Shown here in pieces: positions 5,522 through 8,125 of a stretch of 8,125 nucleotides of DNA. The number at the start of each line of letters is the position of its first letter. The stretch's first letter is position 1. Location of the stretch: NCBI GenBank assembly GCA_016195045.1, contig JACQAJ010000024.1, positions 1-8,125 of the forward strand, read 5' to 3'. A program made the position numbers and the translations under genes. The notes under the pieces are model-generated. The model was not told where the DNA came from and searched no databases. It saw only the letters and a program-made list of their open reading frames with translations. Source of the stretch: Candidatus Azambacteria bacterium. Its GTDB lineage: Bacteria; Patescibacteriota; Minisyncoccia; GWC2-36-17; JACQAJ01.

Positions 5522-6229
5522 TTATTTAAGAAGTATTTTATTTAATAGACTGAAATTGGCAATGATGGAAAGTTTTTGGGTAAACATCAGAACACCAAGA
5601 ACGAGAAGAACGACTCCAAAAAGAATATTAAGATATTTGAGTCCAGTTGCGTGGCGGTTAATAAACTCGATCGCTTGAGCCGTAAAAGCGCCAACAACGA
5701 GAAATGGGATTCCCAATCCTAGTGAATAAGTAAGCAGGAGAATGAAGGCTGATCCTGGTTGGGTTGCCGCTAGACCAAGGATAACTCCCAAGGCTGGACC
5801 AACGCAGGGCGTCCACCCAGCCGCAAAAGCTAGGCCGAATAAAAATGAAGTAGCATAACGAGATTTAAATTTCGTTTTGACATTAAATTTGTGCTCTTTC
5901 TCCAAAAAAGAAACTTTAATTAACCCCAGGAGATAGAGACCAAAAAAGATAATCATCACTCCACCAAAACGAGAGAGCCAGAGCTGGACATCGTAGGCGA
6001 TCGATTCTAAAAGTGTATTTAAAAGTACTCCGAACAGAGAAAAAATTACTCCAAAACCAAGCACAAAAAAAATACTATTGATAAATATTTCTTTACGTTT
6101 AGACCCGATCTCTGTAGTGCCCGCCCCGGCTAAATAGGCTAGAAAACCTGGAATAATAGGAAGCACACAAGGAGCCAGAAATGAAACCAGTCCCCCTAAA
6201 AAGGCTCCAATAAGTAATGTTTCTGTCAT
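5522..6229 (-). CDS. ccdA: CcdA/DsbD-type transmembrane thiol electron transporter
   Basis: This 235-residue protein has the six-helix CcdA layout in two homologous halves. Each half carries one redox cysteine in a conserved context: FLAPCVLPIIPGFL (Cys-21) and AGWTPCVGPALG (Cys-142). Helices lie at about 5-33, 48-72, 86-105, 127-155, 160-188 and 197-218. The protein passes reducing equivalents from cytoplasmic thioredoxin across the membrane to an extracytoplasmic thioredoxin-fold partner. The gene directly downstream encodes such a partner, with no intervening base, so the two form a dedicated redox unit. No haem-lyase or cytochrome c maturation genes are nearby, so a role in general thiol reduction is more likely than in cytochrome c assembly. 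The ATG lacks a Shine-Dalgarno motif. Confidence 0.95.
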   Translation of the reverse strand: MTETLLIGAFLGGLVSFLAPCVLPIIPGFLAYLAGAGTTEIGSKRKEIFINSIFFVLGFGVIFSLFGVLLNTLLESIAYDVQLWLSRFGGVMIIFFGLYLLGLIKVSFLEKEHKFNVKTKFKSRYATSFLFGLAFAAGWTPCVGPALGVILGLAATQPGSAFILLLTYSLGLGIPFLVVGAFTAQAIEFINRHATGLKYLNILFGVVLLVLGVLMFTQKLSIIANFSLLNKILLK

Positions 6230-6278
6230 AATTTTTAAGATTTATAATTTAACAATTATTATCGTTTACTCATTATCC

Positions 6279-6307
6279 ATGATACGTTATTTTTATGTTT
6301 CAAGCAA
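6279..6307 (-). promoter_or_regulatory. Weak candidate promoter for ccdA
   Basis: TTGCTT (6302-6307) and TATCAT (6279-6284) are spaced by 17 bp on the minus strand, about 50 bp before the ccdA ATG. The -10 is five of six consensus bases but the -35 only three, so support is modest. Nothing else was recognised between ccdA and the tRNA-Thr gene. Confidence 0.3.
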
Positions 6308-6376
6308 ACAGAATTGATACAGTAACATAACTGAGATGGGCATAACATTTCAAGTCAATATTTTGAAGATTCGTTG

Positions 6377-6447
6377 AGCCAGCTGTAAGAATCGAACTTA
6401 CGTTCCTGCTTTACGAAAGCATTGTTCTGCCACTGAACTAAGCTGGC
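6377..6447 (-). tRNA. tRNA-Thr (anticodon CGU)
   Basis: The 71-nt sequence folds as a full cloverleaf: acceptor GCCAGCT/AGCTGGC (7 bp), D stem GTTC/GAAC, anticodon loop TTCGTAA with anticodon CGT, and T stem GTAAG/CTTAC around a normal TTCGATT loop. The top anticodon-stem pair (27-43) is an A-G mismatch, with the other four pairs intact. It reads ACG codons. The 3' CCA is not encoded, so a CCA-adding enzyme is required. Confidence 0.95.
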
Positions 6448-6460
6448 CTAAGTTAGTTAA

Positions 6461-6527
6461 AAAGTTCATAAAGTTATAAAGTCAAAAGTTATAAAATATT
6501 GTCTTAACTTATAACTTAATGAACTTT
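6461..6527. repeat. Short-word inverted repeat between the two tRNA genes
   Basis: Arms 6461-6479 and 6509-6527 pair at 18 of 19 positions. The left arm and loop repeat an AAAGTT-containing word at 7-9 bp spacing (AAAGTTCAT, AAAGTTAT, AAAGTCA, AAAGTTAT). The element fills the gap between the tRNA-Gln and tRNA-Thr genes and could mark a processing site in their shared transcript. Confidence 0.7.
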
Positions 6528-6557
6528 ACAAACCTTCAATTTGATAACTCATTAGGG

Positions 6558-6628
6558 CTGCGGGACTAGGATTCGGACCTAGATAATATCCTTCAAAGGG
6601 ATATGTCCTGCCGTTAGACGATCCCGCA
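6558..6628 (-). tRNA. tRNA-Gln (anticodon UUG)
   Basis: The 71-nt cloverleaf has acceptor TGCGGGA/TCCCGCA with the U1-A72 pair and G73 typical of glutamine identity. It also has D stem GTCT/GGAC, anticodon stem TATCC/GGATA, loop CTTTGAA with anticodon TTG, and T stem CTAGG/CCTAG. The T loop reads TCCGAAT, so position 55, almost always U (pseudouridine), is C. CCA is not encoded. It lies 54 bp after dnaX on the same strand. Confidence 0.95.
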
Positions 6629-6658
6629 ATCATAGAATATAGTACACCAAATCTTTTT

Positions 6659-6679
6659 ATTCCACATTCCACATTTTAT
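6659..6679. repeat. Three 7-bp words next to the dnaX stop
   Basis: ATTCCAC, ATTCCAC and ATTTTAT run in tandem in the dnaX to tRNA-Gln spacer, ending 3 bp from the dnaX stop. They are similar in style and partly in sequence to the heptamer run in the secE-nusG spacer (ATTCCAT, ATTCTAT). Confidence 0.5.
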
Positions 6680-6682
6680 AAA

Positions 6683-7768
6683 TTACATCAAACATTCAAT
6701 TACTGCCAGTTCCAAGGGGATTTTGGGGAAATCGGAATATTTCATTTGATTTTGAGCAATTAGAAAATTATCCATTAACTTCTTTAGAAAAATAGCATCA
6801 ACAATACTGGTCTGTCCTAAAATAATCTTTTTTTCTTCATCACTAAATTCTTCTTTGAACAGACTAACTAAATCAAAGTCAACTTTGATAATCAACATTT
6901 TTCTCAGATATTCTATGGTCGATTTTAAAAGATTTTCCACATCGTGACCATTATTTTCCAAATCAGTTAAAAAAATTAGACTATTCTTGAGATCTTTTTT
7001 AATTAATAATTCAATAAAACGACTAACCATAACCGACGACACCAAGCCCAAAACCGACTCAACATCACTTTCTTTAATGGTTTTCCCAGAAAAACTTATC
7101 ACTTGATTAAGCATTGATTGAGCGTCGCGCAAAGAACCGCTAGCGTTTAAGGCAATGATTCCCAAAACTTCTTCCGAGGCTTGGACCCCTTCTTTCTTAA
7201 TAATTTCTTTTAATGAGAACTTTATATCCTTAATGGTAATCTTTTTAAAATCAAATCGCTGAACTCGAGATAAAATCGTGGCCGGCACTTTCTCAATATC
7301 CGTGGTCGCTAAAATAAAAATAGTGTGACTAGGTGGTTCTTCTAAGGTTTTAAGTAAAGCATTAAAAGCATCTTTAGTTAATTGATGGACCTCATCAATC
7401 ACAAAAATCTTATAATTAGATTTAAAAGGAGCAAATTTAATATCTTCTTTTAAGGCTCTAATATCATCAATGCCTCGATTAGAAGCAGCATCAATTTCCA
7501 CCAAATCAACTGATCGATTTTCTTGAATTTCGCAACAATTCTCGCAACTTCCACAAGGCTCTGATAATTTTAGGTTTAAGCAATTCAAAGATTTAGCCAA
7601 AAGCCTGGCAATACTAGTTTTGCCACTCCCTCGAGGTCCAAAAAACAAATAACCATGACTAACCATGTTTTCCTTTAAAGCATTAATCAAGGTCTGGACA
7701 ACATGAACCTGACCAATAACTTGACTAAATTTCTGCGGACGATATTTTCGATATAAGACGGTAGACAT
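6683..7768 (-). CDS. dnaX: DNA polymerase III clamp-loader subunit DnaX, gamma-length
   Basis: I start the gene at the ATG at 7768 because MSTVLYRKYRPQKF is the invariant DnaX N-terminus; the frame extends 13 codons further upstream but through repeat sequence. The 361-residue product is an AAA+ ATPase that loads the beta clamp onto DNA. It has Walker A GPRGSGKT (44-51), zinc-site cysteines 63, 72, 75 and 78, Walker B FVIDEVH (122-128), sensor 1 ATT (154-156), the arginine-finger motif SRVQRF (167-172, Val in place of the usual Cys) and sensor 2 GSLRDAQS (211-218), followed by the collar domain to the end. It lacks the tau extension that contacts the polymerase and helicase, and no frameshift site or second frame supplies it. 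Two tRNA genes follow in the same direction. Confidence 0.95.
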   Translation of the reverse strand: MSTVLYRKYRPQKFSQVIGQVHVVQTLINALKENMVSHGYLFFGPRGSGKTSIARLLAKSLNCLNLKLSEPCGSCENCCEIQENRSVDLVEIDAASNRGIDDIRALKEDIKFAPFKSNYKIFVIDEVHQLTKDAFNALLKTLEEPPSHTIFILATTDIEKVPATILSRVQRFDFKKITIKDIKFSLKEIIKKEGVQASEEVLGIIALNASGSLRDAQSMLNQVISFSGKTIKESDVESVLGLVSSVMVSRFIELLIKKDLKNSLIFLTDLENNGHDVENLLKSTIEYLRKMLIIKVDFDLVSLFKEEFSDEEKKIILGQTSIVDAIFLKKLMDNFLIAQNQMKYSDFPKIPLELAVIECLM

Positions 7769-7777
7769 AATTAGTGA

Positions 7778-7813
7778 AAAGTTTATAAAGTTCTTAAAGT
7801 TTATCAAGTTAAG
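7778..7813. repeat. Nonamer word run just upstream of dnaX
   Basis: Four 9-bp words AAAGTTTAT, AAAGTTCTT, AAAGTTTAT and CAAGTTAAG occur in tandem, starting 10 bp from the dnaX ATG in its 5' leader. The AAAGTT word is shared with the inverted repeat between the two tRNA genes. No ribosome binding site is visible among them. Confidence 0.65.
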
Positions 7814-7851
7814 AAGTTAATAAATCATAAGGCATAAAGGAGAAATCATCA

Positions 7852-7903
7852 ATCAATTTATTACATCAATTTATTACATCAATTTATTACATCAATTTAT
7901 TAC
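7852..7903. repeat. Four identical 13-bp tandem repeats in the dnaX leader
   Basis: The unit ATCAATTTATTAC occurs four times without any mismatch or spacer. Because 13 is not a multiple of three, a coding role is unlikely. On the minus strand, which carries dnaX, three of the junctions create ATG directly followed by TAA. The run ends 8 bp from the 7912-7951 palindrome. Confidence 0.95.
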
Positions 7904-7911
7904 TAATGTAA

Positions 7912-7951
7912 TCACTAACCAATCGTGACGACCGTCACGATTGGTTAGTGA
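7912..7951. repeat. Near-perfect 40-bp palindrome in the dnaX leader
   Basis: Two exact 19-bp complementary arms flank a 2-bp AC centre. The arms begin TCACTAACC and meet at GACGACCGTC. If transcription starts near 7972, this forms a hairpin about 20 nt from the 5' end of the dnaX mRNA. No T-run follows. It resembles the palindrome at 3832-3875 in its ends and centre but differs in between. Confidence 0.95.
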
Positions 7952-7978
7952 AGAACCAGAATCAATATTTAGCTAATT

Positions 7979-8007
7979 ATTATATTTTTATATTGCAACC
8001 CTGTCAA
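7979..8007 (-). promoter_or_regulatory. Fully consensus sigma-70 promoter driving dnaX
   Basis: Minus-strand TTGACA (8002-8007) and TATAAT (7979-7984) are separated by exactly 17 bp, so both hexamers and spacing are ideal. Transcription would start near 7972, giving dnaX a leader of about 204 nt that carries the palindrome, the 13-bp repeats and the 9-bp words. A small inverted repeat (TGTCA 8021-8025, TGACA 8030-8034) lies 13 bp upstream of the -35 and could be an operator. From 8035 to the right edge I see no gene or clear signal. Confidence 0.8.
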
Positions 8008-8125
8008 ACCAAAGTAGAAATGTCATGCTTGACAATAGCAGGAATACTATACTTGATTAATTAATTTGGATTTTTAAGAATTTTTTAAACTTTTAATAAT
8101 TTCCTTTCTAATAATAGACTTCCCC

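Noticed and set aside
7769..7807. Longer DnaX start adding 13 residues.
   Set aside because: The added residues come from the 9-bp repeat words and precede the invariant MSTVLYRKYRPQKF start.
7852..7903. Regular direct repeats suggesting a CRISPR array.
   Set aside because: The unit is 13 bp and the copies are contiguous with no spacers; no cas gene is present.
7852..7951. The AT-rich 13-bp repeats next to a palindrome resemble the unwinding region of a replication origin.
   Set aside because: No DnaA box (TTATNCACA) is visible in the surrounding 300 bp and dnaA/dnaN are not adjacent. The repeats lie inside a transcribed leader.

Overview
The window is AT-rich and gene-dense and looks like a chromosomal segment of a bacterium with a reduced genome, most likely Patescibacteria (Candidate Phyla Radiation). 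That placement is an inference. It rests on the AT bias, the absence of a clear Shine-Dalgarno motif before any start examined, GTG starts on nusG and rplK, a gamma-length DnaX with no tau extension, tRNA genes without encoded CCA, and the mix of LemA, a split DipZ-like redox pair and a MazF module. The standard code fits: no in-frame TGA interrupts any gene.

Reading left to right, nearly everything is on the minus strand. A LemA gene is cut by the left edge (1-529). Next comes a toxin-antitoxin module with an intact antitoxin (921-1124) and a PemK/MazF toxin broken by one in-frame TAA (611-934), with its own promoter inside the 3' end of rplK. Then follows the translation/secretion cluster secE-nusG-rplK (transcribed 2503 to 1168), with murB upstream of it (2727-3704). 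A 239-bp divergent gap carries the murB promoter and a perfect 44-bp palindrome. It separates murB from the only plus-strand gene, a DUF1653 protein (3944-4297), which ends at a bidirectional-looking terminator.

The second half holds a ccdA gene directly abutting a membrane-anchored thioredoxin with a DipZ-type C-terminal domain (6229 to 4349), two tRNA genes (Thr-CGU and Gln-UUG) and dnaX (7768 to 6683). The dnaX leader is about 200 nt from a fully consensus sigma-70 promoter and contains a second palindrome and four 13-bp tandem repeats. Nothing codes between 7769 and 8125.

The genes are mostly housekeeping: cell wall synthesis (murB), secretion (secE), transcription (nusG), translation (rplK, tRNAs), replication (dnaX) and extracytoplasmic thiol chemistry (ccdA plus thioredoxin). 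The unusual signal is in the spacers. At least five gaps carry degenerate short tandem words, mostly 7 bp and in one case 9 bp, several folded into inverted arms. In addition, two palindromes share TCAC...GTGA ends and a GACGRCCGTC centre but differ inside with compensating changes.
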